The notes under the pieces: model-generated
The model's input: the letters and a program-made list of their open reading frames with translations, nothing else
The model's database searches: none
Told to the model about the DNA's origin: nothing
NCBI GenBank assembly: GCA_030645355.1
Contig: JAUSNJ010000024.1
Coordinates: 1 to 64,000, forward strand
Length of the DNA: 64,000 nt
Direction: 5' to 3'
Source of the DNA: Rhodoferax sp.
GTDB lineage: Bacteria; Pseudomonadota; Gammaproteobacteria; Burkholderiales; Burkholderiaceae_C
Shown here: in pieces, positions 43,306-53,993 of the stretch
How positions within the stretch are numbered: the stretch's first letter is position 1
How the letters are laid out: each line of letters opens with the position of its first letter
Translations under genes and position numbers: made by a program

Positions 43306-44115
43306 ATGTCCGCAACGACTACTCCCAGCAATGACCACGCCACAACTCAGGGCACCGAGTTGGGTGGGTCTGTCGCCGCGGCGCCGCAAACACCGGCGTT
43401 CAGCCCGCTGTACCAGCAGATCAAGGTATTGATTCTGCAAAGTCTTCAGGCGGGCGAATGGAAACCCAGTGCCGCCATTCCCAGCGAGATCGAACTCGCC
43501 GCCCGATTCAAGGTCAGCCAGGGGACTGTCCGCAAGGCCATTGATGAACTGGCGTCCGAGAACCTGCTCGTGCGGCGCCAGGGCAAGGGCACCTTCGTAG
43601 CCACCCACGCAGAACGCCAGATTCAGTACCGCTTTCTCAAGCTGATCCCCGACAACGGCGACCCCAGCAGCGAAGGCCCAGCACAACGCCACATCATTGA
43701 TTGCAAGCGGACCCGCGCGTCGGTGGAAGTGGCGCGTGCGCTGGCCATTCGCACCGGCGACGCCGTGCTGCAAGTGCGCCGCGTGTTGTCGTTTACCGGC
43801 AACCCAACCATCCTGGAAGACCTGTGGCTGCCTGCGGCGCCATTCAAGGGGCTGACTGCCGAGCGGCTGCGGGACTACAACGGACCGATGTACGCCTTGT
43901 TTGAAACCGAATTTGATGTGCGGATGGTACGGGCGGAAGAAAAAATCCGCGCCGTGTTGCCTGACCCGGAACAATGCGAACTGTTGAAAACCGATCCGCA
44001 AACCCCGCTTCTGAGTGTGGAACGCATCGCCTACACCTATAACGATGCGCCCATGGAAATGCGCCGGGGTCTGTACCTCACGAACAAGCACTACTATCGG
44101 AATGCCCTCAATTGA
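43306..44115 (+). CDS. GntR/HutC-type transcription regulator
   Basis: A 269-residue regulator with an N-terminal winged helix-turn-helix (LYQQIKVLILQSL, AIPSEIELAARFKVSQGTVRKAI, LLVRRQGKGTFVA) and a C-terminal UTRA ligand-binding domain (LQVRRVLSFTGNPTILEDLWLP, LLSVERIAYTYNDAPMEMRRGLYLTNKHYY). It lies between mdh and sdhC, so control of TCA-cycle genes is likely. The ATG at 43306 is preferred because an in-frame ATG at 43252 would lie in the promoter's -10 box. The palindrome at 43239-43250 is the candidate operator. Confidence 0.88.
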   Translation: MSATTTPSNDHATTQGTELGGSVAAAPQTPAFSPLYQQIKVLILQSLQAGEWKPSAAIPSEIELAARFKVSQGTVRKAIDELASENLLVRRQGKGTFVATHAERQIQYRFLKLIPDNGDPSSEGPAQRHIIDCKRTRASVEVARALAIRTGDAVLQVRRVLSFTGNPTILEDLWLPAAPFKGLTAERLRDYNGPMYALFETEFDVRMVRAEEKIRAVLPDPEQCELLKTDPQTPLLSVERIAYTYNDAPMEMRRGLYLTNKHYYRNALN

Positions 44116-44217
44116 ACACCTTGTTGATGCAAGTCCAGTGTCAGCCTGTTGCAGTGCAATAGAATTTTGACTTGAAGCAGCAATAATTACATCCGGTTAC
44201 ATCCAGAAAGCCTACTC

Positions 44218-44661
44218 ATGTCTGAGCTCAAACCTGCACCCCGCGCCAAACGGCCGGAATTCCGCAATATCAATGCATTCAATGACTTACCCGGTTACCG
44301 TTGGCCGTTGGCGGCCATTGTTTCCGGCATGCACCGCGCCAGTGGCCTGATCATGTTCCTGTTGATGCCCTTCATCATCTGGATGTTTGACACTTCGGTC
44401 AGTTCGGAATTCTCGTTCGCACGCTTCACATCGGCATTCAACAACGGCATCGGTTTTGTGCCCGGCATTTTGGTCAAACTGGTTGCCCTGGGTCTGATCT
44501 GGGCATACTTGCACCACTTCTTTGCCGGCATGCGCCACATCCGCATGGACCTGTTTCACACCGTCACCAAGGAAGCCGGCAAGAAGACCGCCCAGATCAC
44601 CCTGCTGTTGAGCCTGGGTCTGACCGCGGTGCTCGGTGCCAAGTTGTTCGGCCTGTACTGA
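44218..44661 (+). CDS. sdhC: Succinate dehydrogenase cytochrome b556 subunit
   Basis: A 147-residue membrane subunit of complex II. RPEFRNINAFNDLPGYRWPLAAIVSGMHRASGLIMFLLMP is the family start with the Ser and Arg/His of the quinone and haem sites (cited by its ends), and LHHFFAGMRHIRMDL carries the haem His. Three membrane helices. First gene of sdhCDAB-sdhE, with gltA after it. Confidence 0.95.
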   Translation: MSELKPAPRAKRPEFRNINAFNDLPGYRWPLAAIVSGMHRASGLIMFLLMPFIIWMFDTSVSSEFSFARFTSAFNNGIGFVPGILVKLVALGLIWAYLHHFFAGMRHIRMDLFHTVTKEAGKKTAQITLLLSLGLTAVLGAKLFGLY

Positions 44662-44715
44662 TACGGCCGCGCTCACCGTCCAAACATCTCCGATTTACCC
44701 ATTCAGGAACCCAAT

Positions 44716-45081
44716 ATGTCTGTAAATTACGGATCCAAGCGTGTCGTCGTTGGCGCGCACTACGGTCTTCGCGACTGGCTTGCCCAGCGCGTTACCGGCC
44801 TTTTGATGGCGCTGTTCACATTTGTCGTGCTGGCGCAGGTCATATTTGGTAAAGGCCCCATGGGCTACGACAAATGGGCCGGCATCTTCTCCGCCCAATG
44901 GATGAAGACGCTGACCTTTGCCGTCATCATTGCGCTGCTGTACCACGCATGGGTGGGCATGCGCGAAATTTTCATGGACTACATCCAGCCTGTGTATGTG
45001 CGACTTGCACTGCAGGTTTTTGCCATTGTCTGGCTCGTGGGCTGTGCGGGCTGGGCCATCCAGGTCCTGTGGCGCCTTTGA
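44716..45081 (+). CDS. sdhD: Succinate dehydrogenase membrane anchor subunit
   Basis: A 121-residue membrane anchor with three helices. RVVVGAHYGLRDWLAQRVTG is the usual start, and VIIALLYHAWVGMREIFMDY carries the haem-ligand His and the Tyr/Asp of the quinone site. It lies 54 bases after sdhC and 27 before sdhA. Confidence 0.94.
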   Translation: MSVNYGSKRVVVGAHYGLRDWLAQRVTGLLMALFTFVVLAQVIFGKGPMGYDKWAGIFSAQWMKTLTFAVIIALLYHAWVGMREIFMDYIQPVYVRLALQVFAIVWLVGCAGWAIQVLWRL

Positions 45082-45108
45082 TCCCATTGAACTACTGAGG
45101 CTGATTTC

Positions 45109-46899
45109 ATGACCTATCCCGTTACAACAAGAAAATTTGATGTCGTCATCGTCGGTGCCGGTGGCTCCGGCATGCGCGCGTCGCTGCAACTGGCCCGCGC
45201 CGGCCTGAACGTCGCCGTCCTGAGCAAAGTGTTCCCGACCCGTTCGCACACCGTGGCCGCGCAAGGCGGCATTGGTGCCTCGCTGGGCAACATGAACGAC
45301 GACAACTGGCACTACCACTTCTACGACACCATCAAGGGTTCGGACTGGCTGGGCGACCAGGATGCCATCGAGTTCATGTGCCGTGAAGCACCCAAGGTCG
45401 TCTACGACCTGGAACACATGGGCATGCCGTTTGACCGCAACCCGGACGGCACCATTTACCAGCGTCCCTTTGGCGGCCACACCGCCAACTACGGTGAAAA
45501 AGCTGTCGAGCGCGCCTGCGCTGCGGCCGACCGCACCGGCCACGCCATGCTGCACACGCTGTACCAAAAGAATGTGGAAGCCAAGACCAGTTTCTTCGTC
45601 GAATGGATGGCGCTGGACCTGATCCGCGACGCCGAAGGCGATGTGGTCGGCGTGACCGCACTGGAAATGGAAACCGGCGACCTGCATGTGCTGCACGCCA
45701 AGACCGTGCTGCTGGCCACCGGCGGTGCCGGCCGTATCTTCGCAGCCTCGACCAATGCCTTCATCAACACCGGTGACGGCCTGGGCATGGCGGCCCGTGC
45801 CGGCATTCCACTCGAAGACATGGAGTTCTGGCAATTCCACCCCACCGGTGTCGCTGGTGCCGGCGTGTTGCTGACCGAAGGCTGCCGCGGCGAAGGCGCC
45901 ATTTTGCTGAACAGCAACGGCGAACGCTTCATGGAGCGCTACGCCCCAACCTTGAAGGACCTGGCTCCGCGCGATTTCGTGTCCCGCTCCATGGACCAGG
46001 AAATCAAGGAAGGCCGTGGCTGCGGACCCAACAAAGACTACGTGCTGCTCAAACTCGACCACCTGGGCGCAGAGACCATCCACAAGCGCCTGCCGTCGGT
46101 GTACGAGATTGGCGTCAACTTCGCCAATGTGGACATCACCCGTGAGCCCATCCCCGTCGTTCCCACCATCCACTACCAGATGGGCGGTATTCCCACCAAT
46201 GTGAACGGCCAGGTCGTCGTTCCCAAGGGCGATGTGCACAACGCCGTCGTCAATGGCCTGTATGCAGTGGGCGAATGCTCCTGCGTCAGCGTGCACGGCG
46301 CCAACCGCCTGGGCACCAACTCACTGCTGGACCTGCTGGTGTTTGGCCGCGCTGCCGGCAACCACATCGTGGACTTTGCCAGCAAAACCAAGGCCCACAA
46401 GCCGCTGCCTGCCGATGCGGCCGACCGCACCATTGCCCGACTGTCACGCCTGGACAACTCCACCAACGGTGAATACGCACAGAATGTGGCGGATGATCTG
46501 CGCGCCAGCATGCAATTGCACGCCGGCGTGTTCCGCACCCAGAAGAGCATGGACGAAGGCGTGGTCAAGATCGCCGAGCTGCGCAAGCGTGTCAACGCGA
46601 TCACCTTGAAGGACAAATCCAAGGTCTTCAACACCGCACGGATCGAAGCCCTGGAAGTGGACAACCTGATTGAAGCGGCCCAGGCCACCATCGTGTCGGC
46701 GGCAGCACGCCATGAGAGCCGTGGCGCCCACACGGTGGACGACTACAACGATACGCCAGAGCACCCGAATGGCCGCAACGATGCCGACTGGCACAAGCAC
46801 ACACTGTGGCATAGCGAGAGCAATTCGCTGAGCTACAAGCCGGTGCAAATGAAGCCCTTGACGGTTGAATCCGTGCCACTCAAAGTTCGCACATTCTGA
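45109..46899 (+). CDS. sdhA: Succinate dehydrogenase flavoprotein subunit
   Basis: A 596-residue catalytic subunit with covalent FAD. The FAD-binding VVIVGAGGSGMRASLQLARAG, the histidine-flavin site RSHTVAAQGGIGASLGN, the active-site HPTGVAGAGVLLTEGCRGEGA and REPIPVVPTIHYQMGGIPTN are all present. It oxidises succinate to fumarate in the TCA cycle. Length and motifs are those of the proteobacterial SdhA. Confidence 0.98.
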   Translation: MTYPVTTRKFDVVIVGAGGSGMRASLQLARAGLNVAVLSKVFPTRSHTVAAQGGIGASLGNMNDDNWHYHFYDTIKGSDWLGDQDAIEFMCREAPKVVYDLEHMGMPFDRNPDGTIYQRPFGGHTANYGEKAVERACAAADRTGHAMLHTLYQKNVEAKTSFFVEWMALDLIRDAEGDVVGVTALEMETGDLHVLHAKTVLLATGGAGRIFAASTNAFINTGDGLGMAARAGIPLEDMEFWQFHPTGVAGAGVLLTEGCRGEGAILLNSNGERFMERYAPTLKDLAPRDFVSRSMDQEIKEGRGCGPNKDYVLLKLDHLGAETIHKRLPSVYEIGVNFANVDITREPIPVVPTIHYQMGGIPTNVNGQVVVPKGDVHNAVVNGLYAVGECSCVSVHGANRLGTNSLLDLLVFGRAAGNHIVDFASKTKAHKPLPADAADRTIARLSRLDNSTNGEYAQNVADDLRASMQLHAGVFRTQKSMDEGVVKIAELRKRVNAITLKDKSKVFNTARIEALEVDNLIEAAQATIVSAAARHESRGAHTVDDYNDTPEHPNGRNDADWHKHTLWHSESNSLSYKPVQMKPLTVESVPLKVRTF

Positions 46900-46916
46900 G
46901 AGATTGAGGAACACTT

Positions 46917-47621
46917 ATGACCAAACGCACTTTCTCCATCTACCGCTACGATCCGGACAAGGACGCCAAGCCCTACATGCAGGACATCGAAGTGGAACTC
47001 GATGGCAATGAGCGCATGCTGCTGGACGCCCTGATGAAACTCAAGGCGATTGACCCTACCATCTCGTTCCGGCGCTCCTGCCGCGAGGGCGTGTGCGGTT
47101 CAGACGCCATGAACATCAATGGCAAGAACGGTCTGGCCTGCCTGACCAATATGCTGACACTGCCCGGCAAGATCGTCTTGAAGCCCCTGCCCGGCCTGCC
47201 CGTCATCCGCGACCTGATCGTGGACATGACGCAGTTCTTCAAGCAGTACAACTCGATCAAGCCGTATTTGATCAACGACACGGTGCCGCCTGAAATAGAA
47301 CGTCTGCAAAGCCCCGAAGAGCGCGAAGAGCTCAATGGCCTGTATGAATGCATTTTGTGCGCGAGCTGCTCCACCAGCTGCCCCAGTTTCTGGTGGAACC
47401 CCGACAAGTTCGTGGGTCCTGCCGGTCTGTTGCAAGCCTACCGCTTTCTCGCGGATAGCCGCGACCAGGCCACCGGCGAACGCCTGGACAACCTGGAAGA
47501 CCCATACCGCCTGTTCCGCTGCCACTCCATCATGAATTGTGTGGACGTGTGCCCCAAGGGATTGAACCCGACCAAGGCCATTGGCAAGATCAAGGAAATG
47601 ATGGTGATGCGCACCGTTTGA
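46917..47621 (+). CDS. sdhB: Succinate dehydrogenase iron-sulfur subunit
   Basis: A 234-residue subunit with three clusters: [2Fe-2S] at CREGVCGSDAMNINGKNGLAC, [4Fe-4S] at CILCASCSTSCP and [3Fe-4S] at CHSIMNCVDVCPKGLNP. It passes electrons from SdhA to quinone. Its stop overlaps the sdhE start by one base. Confidence 0.97.
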   Translation: MTKRTFSIYRYDPDKDAKPYMQDIEVELDGNERMLLDALMKLKAIDPTISFRRSCREGVCGSDAMNINGKNGLACLTNMLTLPGKIVLKPLPGLPVIRDLIVDMTQFFKQYNSIKPYLINDTVPPEIERLQSPEEREELNGLYECILCASCSTSCPSFWWNPDKFVGPAGLLQAYRFLADSRDQATGERLDNLEDPYRLFRCHSIMNCVDVCPKGLNPTKAIGKIKEMMVMRTV

Positions 47622-47914
47622 TGGATATGCATGAAGTCGAAGACAACCTGCTTGACGAACGGGCTCTCAGCAAGCTGCGGTGGCGGTGTCGCCGCGGGCT
47701 GCTGGAGAACGACTTGTTCATCGAGCGGTTCTTTCAAAACTTCAGCGAGTCGCTGACGGTACGCCAGGCCCATGCACTGGGCTTATTGATGGACTTGAGC
47801 GACAACGATTTGTTGGACGTGCAATTGGCACGGAAATCGGTCGCGCAGGTATCGGAGTCGCTGGATCGCGAAGATGTGCACGAAGTTCTAAGTATGTTGA
47901 GAAAAAACTGTTGA
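47621..47914 (+). CDS. sdhE: SdhE, flavinylation factor
   Basis: A 97-residue protein that promotes covalent FAD attachment to SdhA. The family motif RGxxE is present in [14 protein letters not shown]. The ATG overlapping the sdhB stop gives the usual length; two further ATG codons follow at once. It lies between sdhB and gltA in the same operon. Confidence 0.92.
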   Translation: MDMHEVEDNLLDERALSKLRWRCRRGLLENDLFIERFFQNFSESLTVRQAHALGLLMDLSDNDLLDVQLARKSVAQVSESLDREDVHEVLSMLRKNC

Positions 47915-47924
47915 AAGGTCGAAA

Positions 47925-49235
47925 ATGAAACTAGCAGACAACAAAGCCACCCTGTCATTCAGCAATGGCAGCCCCAGCGTCGAATTGCCTGTCTACCAGG
48001 GCAGCGTCGGCCCGGATGTTGTGGACATTCGCAAGCTGTATGCGCAAACCGGCATGTTCACGTACGACCCCGGCTTCCTGTCGACGGCGTCGTGCCAGTC
48101 GGCCATCACCTACATCGATGGTGACAAGGGCGAGTTGCTGTACCGCGGCTACCCGATTGAGCAGTTGGCGACCAACTGCGATTTCATGGAGACTTGCCAC
48201 TTGTTGTTGTACGGAAACCTGCCCAACGCACAGGGCAAGGCCGAATTCACCAAGCGTGTGGCCAACCACACCATGGTCAACGAGCAGATGCAGTTTTTCC
48301 TGCGTGGCTTCCGCCGCGATGCGCACCCCATGGCCATCATGACCGGACTGGTGGGCGCCCTGTCGGCCTTCTACCATGACAGCACCGATATCAACAATCC
48401 GGAACACCGCGAAGTCTCCGCGATTCGTTTGATCGCAAAAATGCCTACGCTGGTTGCGATGGCGTACAAGTACAGCGCTGGTCAGCCTTACATGTACCCC
48501 AAGAACAACCTGAGCTACGCCGGTAACTTCTTGCACATGATGTTCGCAACGCCCTGCGAAGAATACGTTGTCAACCCCGTGATCGAACGTGCACTGGACC
48601 GAATTTTCGTGCTGCACGCCGACCACGAGCAAAACGCATCCACCTCCACCGTGCGCCTGTGCGGCAGCTCCGGCACCAACCCCTTTGCCGCCATTGCCGC
48701 CGGTGTAGCCTGCCTGTGGGGCCCTGCCCACGGTGGCGCCAACGAGGCTTGCCTGAACATGCTGGAAGACATCCAGAAAATGGGCGGCATCTCCAAGGTC
48801 GGACAGTTCATGGAGCAGGTCAAGGACAAGAACTCTGGCGTCAAGCTGATGGGCTTTGGTCACCGCGTGTACAAGAACTACGACCCACGCGCCAAACTGA
48901 TGCAGGAAACCTGCAAGGAAGTTCTGACGGCCCTGGGCCTGGAAAACGATCCTTTGTTCAAGCTCGCGATGGCGCTCGAAAAAATCGCTTTGGAAGACGA
49001 GTACTTCGTTTCACGCAAGCTCTACCCCAACGTGGACTTCTACTCCGGCATCGTCCAGCGCGCTATCGGTATTCCGGTGAGCCTGTTCACCGCGATCTTC
49101 GCACTGGCCCGTACCGTCGGCTGGATCGCGCAATTGAATGAAATGATTGGCGATCCCGAGTACAAGATTGGCCGTCCACGCCAGTTGTTCACCGGCTCCG
49201 AGCGCCGCGACGTACTGCCTATCGCGCAACGCTAA
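47925..49235 (+). CDS. gltA: Citrate synthase
   Basis: A 436-residue type II (hexameric) citrate synthase. [19 protein letters not shown] is the usual start; [20 protein letters not shown] and [19 protein letters not shown] hold two active-site His residues, and the Asp is in the VDFYSGIV region. It catalyses oxaloacetate plus acetyl-CoA to citrate. It ends the sdh operon and is followed by a good terminator. Confidence 0.98.
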   Translation: MKLADNKATLSFSNGSPSVELPVYQGSVGPDVVDIRKLYAQTGMFTYDPGFLSTASCQSAITYIDGDKGELLYRGYPIEQLATNCDFMETCHLLLYGNLPNAQGKAEFTKRVANHTMVNEQMQFFLRGFRRDAHPMAIMTGLVGALSAFYHDSTDINNPEHREVSAIRLIAKMPTLVAMAYKYSAGQPYMYPKNNLSYAGNFLHMMFATPCEEYVVNPVIERALDRIFVLHADHEQNASTSTVRLCGSSGTNPFAAIAAGVACLWGPAHGGANEACLNMLEDIQKMGGISKVGQFMEQVKDKNSGVKLMGFGHRVYKNYDPRAKLMQETCKEVLTALGLENDPLFKLAMALEKIALEDEYFVSRKLYPNVDFYSGIVQRAIGIPVSLFTAIFALARTVGWIAQLNEMIGDPEYKIGRPRQLFTGSERRDVLPIAQR

Positions 49236-49253
49236 ATTGCCGCACTCCCTAGA

Positions 49254-49289
49254 AAGCCCGCTGGCGGTTACCGTCGGCGGGCTTTTTAT
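49254..49289 (+). terminator. Intrinsic terminator after gltA
   Basis: AAGCCCGC and GCGGGCTT form the stem and T-rich bases follow. It starts 18 bases past the gltA stop, at the front of a 353-base gene-free stretch (49236-49588) that also holds the repeat at 49354-49404 and presumably the LysR promoter. Confidence 0.92.
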
Positions 49290-49353
49290 TTGCCTGCCCA
49301 CTGGCTGACTTCAACCGGTTACTCAACCTGGCCGGTCAGCAGCCAACCGGCTT

Positions 49354-49404
49354 GCTACACATTTGATAGCTGCATTGGTATATTGCACGAGGGCTAAGGG
49401 CTAT
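49354..49404 (+). repeat. Dispersed comamonad-type repeat
   Basis: GCTACACATTTGATAGCTGC then TTGCACGAGGGCTAAGGGC fits the same element as 5251-5300 and 7616-7663. It lies between gltA and the LysR gene. Confidence 0.8.
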
Positions 49405-49588
49405 TTCTTCTGAGAATGTCTTCCACGCATCCCTGGGCGTCGGCGCCCTCCGCGCGCTGGGTTAGGGGGTAGCCGCCCCTGGGCAACATGGCTTGGCATA
49501 CCTACCATCGCAAAACACGATGTCAACTCATAAAATGCTGTAGCAAAATAGGGGCATTCATCGCCATTAGCGATGCCAACAAGGAACA

Positions 49589-50536
49589 ATGAGCACCCCC
49601 GACCGCAGTATTGCCCGCCGCATAGACCTGACTTCGCTTCAGCTCTTTGCCGCGGTCTGCGAACTGGGCAGCATTGGCAAGGCGGCGCAACGGGAGTTCA
49701 TTGCGCCTTCGGCCCTGAGCAAGCGGCTCAGTGATCTGGAGGCCACGCTGGGCAGTGCGCTCTTGCACCGCCACTCACGCGGTGTCCACCTGACGCCTGC
49801 GGGCCAGAGCCTGTTGCACCATGCGCGTAGCGTGCTGTTCAGCCTCGAACGCATGCAGGCCGAACTCAGCGAATACGCAGATGGCGCGCGCGGCCAGGTC
49901 CGGATGCACGCCAGCATCTCGGCCACGGTGCAGTTTTTGCCAGAAGACCTGGGTGCCTTCATCCGCACGCACCAGGGCGTCAAGATCGACCTCGAAGAAC
50001 ATCTGAGCAGCGAAGTGCTGCGCGCGGTGCAGGAAGGTGCAGCCGATCTCGGCGTGTGCAACACAGCCGATGGTGTGGGCGAGCTGCAAACCCTGCCCTA
50101 TCGACAAGACCAGCTCGTGCTCATCGTGCCCACGGGACATGCACTGGCAGCCAAGACCAGCGTGGCCTTTGAAGAAACCCTGGCCTTTGACCACGTGGGA
50201 CTGCACTCCAACAGCTCCATTTATGTGGCCATGCGCCAGGCCGCTGCTGCATTGGGGCAGAGCATCAAACTGCGCATACAGGTCAGTGGACTGGACGCCA
50301 TGGGCCGCATGATCCTCAACGGGCTGGGCATTGGCGTGATGCCCTTGCGCGCCTTTACGCTGATGCACAGCGCGGGCGGCCTCATGGCCGTGGCCCTGAA
50401 CGATGCCTGGACCACACGCCGCATCGAGCTGGTAGCCCGCGACTTCTCCACGCTGCCGCGCACGGCGCGGCTGCTGGTGGACCACCTCACCGCCGCTAAC
50501 CACACGATGACCCCGCAGCCAGGGGCCCAAGCCTAA
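49589..50536 (+). CDS. LysR family transcription regulator
   Basis: A 315-residue regulator. The helix-turn-helix is [38 protein letters not shown] (cited by its ends), followed by the linker helix and an effector domain ([18 protein letters not shown] to [10 protein letters not shown]). It is encoded 28 bases before leuC on the same strand, an order common in Burkholderiales, though control of leuC is not shown. The effector-domain segment [19 protein letters not shown] is typical of the group sensing aromatic or organic acids. Confidence 0.9.
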   Translation: MSTPDRSIARRIDLTSLQLFAAVCELGSIGKAAQREFIAPSALSKRLSDLEATLGSALLHRHSRGVHLTPAGQSLLHHARSVLFSLERMQAELSEYADGARGQVRMHASISATVQFLPEDLGAFIRTHQGVKIDLEEHLSSEVLRAVQEGAADLGVCNTADGVGELQTLPYRQDQLVLIVPTGHALAAKTSVAFEETLAFDHVGLHSNSSIYVAMRQAAAALGQSIKLRIQVSGLDAMGRMILNGLGIGVMPLRAFTLMHSAGGLMAVALNDAWTTRRIELVARDFSTLPRTARLLVDHLTAANHTMTPQPGAQA

Positions 50537-50564
50537 AATTCAATTTCACAAGGAAAACCTCACC

Positions 50565-52013
50565 ATGGCACGCACGCTCTACGACAAACTCTGGGACGAC
50601 CATGTCGTCCACACCGAAGACGACGGCACCGCCATCCTCTACATCGACCGCCCCCTGGTCCATGAAGTCACCCGCCCCCAGGCCTTCGAAGGCCTGCGTG
50701 TCGCCGGCCGCAAGGTCTGGCGTGTCAGCTCCATTGTGGCCACCGCCGACCACAACACGCCCACCACCGGCTGGGAGCGCGGCTACGACGGCATCACCGA
50801 CCCGACAAGCAAAGAGCAGGTCATGACGCTGGACTCCAATATCAGTGAATTTGGATCCGCCGCCTACTTCCCCTTCCTGTCCAAGCGCCAGGGCATCGTG
50901 CACGTCATCGGGCCAGAGAACGGTGCCACCCTGCCCGGCATGACGGTCGTCTGTGGTGACTCGCACACCTCCACCCACGGCGCGTTTGGTGCACTGGCAC
51001 ACGGCATCGGTACCAGCGAGGTCGAGCATGTGATGGCCACGCAAACCCTGCTGGCCAAAAAGGCCAAGAACATGCTGGTCAAGGTCGAAGGCACGGTCGC
51101 CCATGGCATCACGGCCAAGGACATTGTGCTGGCCATCATCGGCAAGATCGGCACCGCGGGCGGTACCGGTTACACCATCGAGTTTGGCGGCACTGCCATT
51201 CGTGCCCTCTCCATGGAAGGCCGCATGACCGTCTGCAATATGGCCATCGAGGCCGGCGCCCGCGCAGGCCTGGTGGCGGTGGATGAAAAGACCATTGACT
51301 ACGTCAAAGGCCGTCCTCTCGCCCCCGGTGCCAATGCCACCAGCCCCGAGGCGGCGGCCGTGGAGTGGGACCAGGCCGTGGCGTTCTGGAAGACACTGCA
51401 CTCCGACGCCGGTGCGCATTTCGACACCGTGGTCGCTCTGGACGCCACCCAGATCGTTCCGCAAGTGACCTGGGGTACGTCGCCTGAAATGGTACTGGGC
51501 ATTGACGCCCGTGTGCCGGACCCGGACAAGGAAAAAGACGCCAACAAACGTGGCGCCATCGAACGTGCATTGACCTATATGGGTCTGGAGCCCGGCAAGG
51601 CGCTGGACGATCTGTTTGTCGACAAGGTCTTCATCGGTTCCTGCACCAACAGCCGCATCGAAGACATGCGCGAAGCCGCCGCTGTGGTCAGGAAGCTCGG
51701 CCAGAAGGTCGCCAAGAACATCAAGCTGGCGATGGTGGTTCCGGGCTCTGGCCTGGTGAAAGACCAGGCTGAGCGCGAAGGACTGCACGAAATATTCAAG
51801 GCTGCCGGCTTCGAATGGCGCGAACCCGGTTGCTCCATGTGCCTGGCCATGAATGCGGACCGGCTGGAGCCGGGCGAGCGCTGCGCCTCCACCAGCAACC
51901 GCAATTTCGAAGGGCGTCAAGGCGCCGGTGGACGTACCCATCTGGTAAGCCCGGCGATGGCAGCAGCAGCAGCCATCCACGGCCATTTTGTCGATATCCG
52001 CAAGTTCAGCTAA
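50565..52013 (+). CDS. leuC: 3-isopropylmalate dehydratase large subunit
   Basis: A 482-residue subunit of isopropylmalate isomerase in leucine synthesis. [15 protein letters not shown] is the LeuC start; the [4Fe-4S] cysteines are in [14 protein letters not shown] (neighbourhood), [16 protein letters not shown] and GCSMCLAMN. With LeuD it converts 2- to 3-isopropylmalate. It is followed after 30 bases by a small entericidin gene and then leuD. Confidence 0.97.
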   Translation: MARTLYDKLWDDHVVHTEDDGTAILYIDRPLVHEVTRPQAFEGLRVAGRKVWRVSSIVATADHNTPTTGWERGYDGITDPTSKEQVMTLDSNISEFGSAAYFPFLSKRQGIVHVIGPENGATLPGMTVVCGDSHTSTHGAFGALAHGIGTSEVEHVMATQTLLAKKAKNMLVKVEGTVAHGITAKDIVLAIIGKIGTAGGTGYTIEFGGTAIRALSMEGRMTVCNMAIEAGARAGLVAVDEKTIDYVKGRPLAPGANATSPEAAAVEWDQAVAFWKTLHSDAGAHFDTVVALDATQIVPQVTWGTSPEMVLGIDARVPDPDKEKDANKRGAIERALTYMGLEPGKALDDLFVDKVFIGSCTNSRIEDMREAAAVVRKLGQKVAKNIKLAMVVPGSGLVKDQAEREGLHEIFKAAGFEWREPGCSMCLAMNADRLEPGERCASTSNRNFEGRQGAGGRTHLVSPAMAAAAAIHGHFVDIRKFS

Positions 52014-52043
52014 CCCAACCAACCCCACCGAGAGGACACCACC

Positions 52044-52172
52044 ATGAAAACCATCGTTTACGCCGTGTGCGCATCTGCCCTGTTGCTGGTAACCGCTTGC
52101 AACACCGTCAAGGGTGTGGGCCAGGACATCCAGAAGGCTGGAGAGAAGATCGAAGGCGCGGCCAAGAAATGA
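52044..52172 (+). CDS. Entericidin A/B family lipoprotein
   Basis: A 42-residue lipoprotein: [20 protein letters not shown] with a lipobox (LVTAC), then a short [19 protein letters not shown] tail, the classical entericidin pattern. In enteric bacteria such peptides are toxin or antidote lipoproteins linked to cell envelope stress. It sits between leuC and leuD and overlaps the leuD start (ATGA), so it is made with the leucine enzymes. It is shorter than usual gene-finding cut-offs. Confidence 0.85.
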   Translation: MKTIVYAVCASALLLVTACNTVKGVGQDIQKAGEKIEGAAKK

Positions 52173-52819
52173 ACCCGTTCACCATTCACAAGGGGCTGGT
52201 CGCGCCCATGGACCGCGAGAACGTGGACACGGACGCCATCATCCCCAAGCAGTTTCTGAAGTCCATCCGCAAGACCGGTTTTGGACAAAACCTGTTCGAC
52301 GAGTGGCGTTACCTGGACGCGGGCTTTCCGGGCCAGGACCCTGCCAGCCGCAAACCCAACCCGGACTTTGTGTTGAACCAGCCGCGCTATGCCGGAGCAA
52401 GCATCCTGCTGGCGCGCAAGAACTTTGGCTGCGGTTCGTCGCGCGAACATGCGCCCTGGGCGCTGGACCAGTACGGCTTTCGCGCCATCATTGCACCCAG
52501 CTACGCAGACATTTTCTTCAACAACAGCTTCAAGAACGGCCTGCTGCCAATCGTGCTGAGTGAAGCACAGGTCGACCAGTTGTTCAACGAAGCGCTGGCC
52601 TTCCCCGGCTACCAGCTCACCATCGATCTGGAGCGCCAGGTCATCGTCAAGCCCCAGGGTGAAGAGATTGCGTTTGACGTGCAGGCTTTCCGCAAATACT
52701 GCCTGCTCAATGGCTTCGATGACATTGGCCTGACCCTGCGCCATGCCGACAAGATCAAGGCATTTGAGACCGAACGGCTTGCGCAAAAACCGTGGCTTGC
52801 CCGCAGCATGACTGCATGA
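52169..52819 (+). CDS. leuD: 3-isopropylmalate dehydratase small subunit
   Basis: A 216-residue partner of LeuC. It starts [31 protein letters not shown] and has the swivel-domain [23 protein letters not shown] and [13 protein letters not shown] stretches. The start overlaps the entericidin stop. Firmly identified. Confidence 0.96.
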   Translation: MNPFTIHKGLVAPMDRENVDTDAIIPKQFLKSIRKTGFGQNLFDEWRYLDAGFPGQDPASRKPNPDFVLNQPRYAGASILLARKNFGCGSSREHAPWALDQYGFRAIIAPSYADIFFNNSFKNGLLPIVLSEAQVDQLFNEALAFPGYQLTIDLERQVIVKPQGEEIAFDVQAFRKYCLLNGFDDIGLTLRHADKIKAFETERLAQKPWLARSMTA

Positions 52820-52821
52820 GT

Positions 52822-52880
52822 TGCTATTAATAGTAGAGCATTGCGGGTCAGACCAGTCGCGCAGCGACGTGCTCTGACCC
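52822..52880. repeat. Truncated dispersed repeat plus REP-like hairpin
   Basis: A partial copy of the dispersed element (TTGCTATTAATAG) is followed by GGGTCAGA (52845) and TCTGACCC (52873-52880) with inner arms GTCGC/GCGAC. The nested hairpin resembles short palindromes that are repeated in comamonad genomes; a related copy lies at 59761-59799. Confidence 0.65.
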
Positions 52881-52903
52881 CAACGGATTGAGAAAGTTTG
52901 AAT

Positions 52904-53971
52904 ATGAAAATTGCAGTATTGCCCGGTGATGGCATCGGTACCGAAATCGTCGCCGAGGCCGTCAAGGTATTGAACGTCCTGGGCCTGCCCCTGGAAATGG
53001 AAAGCGCCCTGGTCGGCGGTGCCGCCTACGAGGCCCATGGTCACCCCCTGCCCGAATCCACACTCAAGCTCGCCAAAGAAGCTGACGCGGTTTTGTTCGG
53101 TGCCGTCGGTGATTGGAAGTACGACAAGCTGGACCGCCCGCTGCGCCCCGAGCAGGCCATCCTGGGCCTGCGCAAGAACCTGGGCCTGTTCGCCAACTTC
53201 CGCCCCGCGATCTGCTACGAACAGCTGGTCGGTGCCTCAAGCCTCAAACCCGAGCTGATCTCGGGCCTGGACATCCTGATCATCCGCGAACTGACCGGTG
53301 ACATCTACTTTGGCCAGCCCCGTGGTCGCCGCATCGCAACCGATGGCCACTTCCCTGGTGCCGAAGAAGCCTTTGACACCATGCGCTATTCGCGCCCCGA
53401 AATCGAGCGCATCTCCCACGTGGCTTTCCAGGCCGCGCGCAAGCGCAGCAAGCGCGTGACCAGCGTGGACAAGGCCAATGTGCTGGAAACCTTCCAGTTC
53501 TGGAAGGACGTGGTTTCTGAAGTCGGTCTGCAATACCCCGACGTGGAGCTGGACCACATGTACGTGGATAACGCCGCCATGCAACTGGTCAAGGCTCCCA
53601 AGCGTTTTGACGTGGTGGTGACCGGGAACATGTTTGGCGACATTTTGTCGGACGAAGCCTCCATGCTGACCGGCTCCATCGGCATGCTGCCCTCGGCATC
53701 GCTGAACGCCAGCAACCAGGGCCTGTACGAACCCAGCCACGGCAGTGCGCCAGACATTGCCGGCAAGGGCATCGCCAACCCGCTGGCCACCATTCTGAGT
53801 GCCGCCATGATGCTGCGCTTCAGCCTGAACCAGGAAGCCTCGGCGCAGCGCATTGAAGCCGCCGTGCAAAGAGTACTGGCGCAAGGCCTGCGCACCGCCG
53901 ACATCTACAGCGAAGGCACGACCCGCGTCAGCACGCGCGAGATGGGCGACGCGGTTGTCAAGGCCTTGTAA
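52904..53971 (+). CDS. leuB: 3-isopropylmalate dehydrogenase
   Basis: A 355-residue enzyme of leucine synthesis. [37 protein letters not shown] substrate region (read as [14 protein letters not shown]), [26 protein letters not shown] and [23 protein letters not shown] are all characteristic. The ATG at 52904 is preferred to an alternative TTG at 52898. It follows leuD after a repeat-containing gap of 84 bases. Confidence 0.97.
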   Translation: MKIAVLPGDGIGTEIVAEAVKVLNVLGLPLEMESALVGGAAYEAHGHPLPESTLKLAKEADAVLFGAVGDWKYDKLDRPLRPEQAILGLRKNLGLFANFRPAICYEQLVGASSLKPELISGLDILIIRELTGDIYFGQPRGRRIATDGHFPGAEEAFDTMRYSRPEIERISHVAFQAARKRSKRVTSVDKANVLETFQFWKDVVSEVGLQYPDVELDHMYVDNAAMQLVKAPKRFDVVVTGNMFGDILSDEASMLTGSIGMLPSASLNASNQGLYEPSHGSAPDIAGKGIANPLATILSAAMMLRFSLNQEASAQRIEAAVQRVLAQGLRTADIYSEGTTRVSTREMGDAVVKAL

Positions 53972-53993
53972 GTGCCTGGCTTACAATCGGCGC

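Noticed and set aside
44695..46296. Minus-strand open frame of about 530 codons opposite sdhD/sdhA
   Set aside because: Shadow of conserved sdh genes, no start context and no recognisable domain.
50496..52028. Minus-strand open frame of about 510 codons opposite leuC
   Set aside because: Shadow of leuC with Gly/Asp/Val-rich composition.
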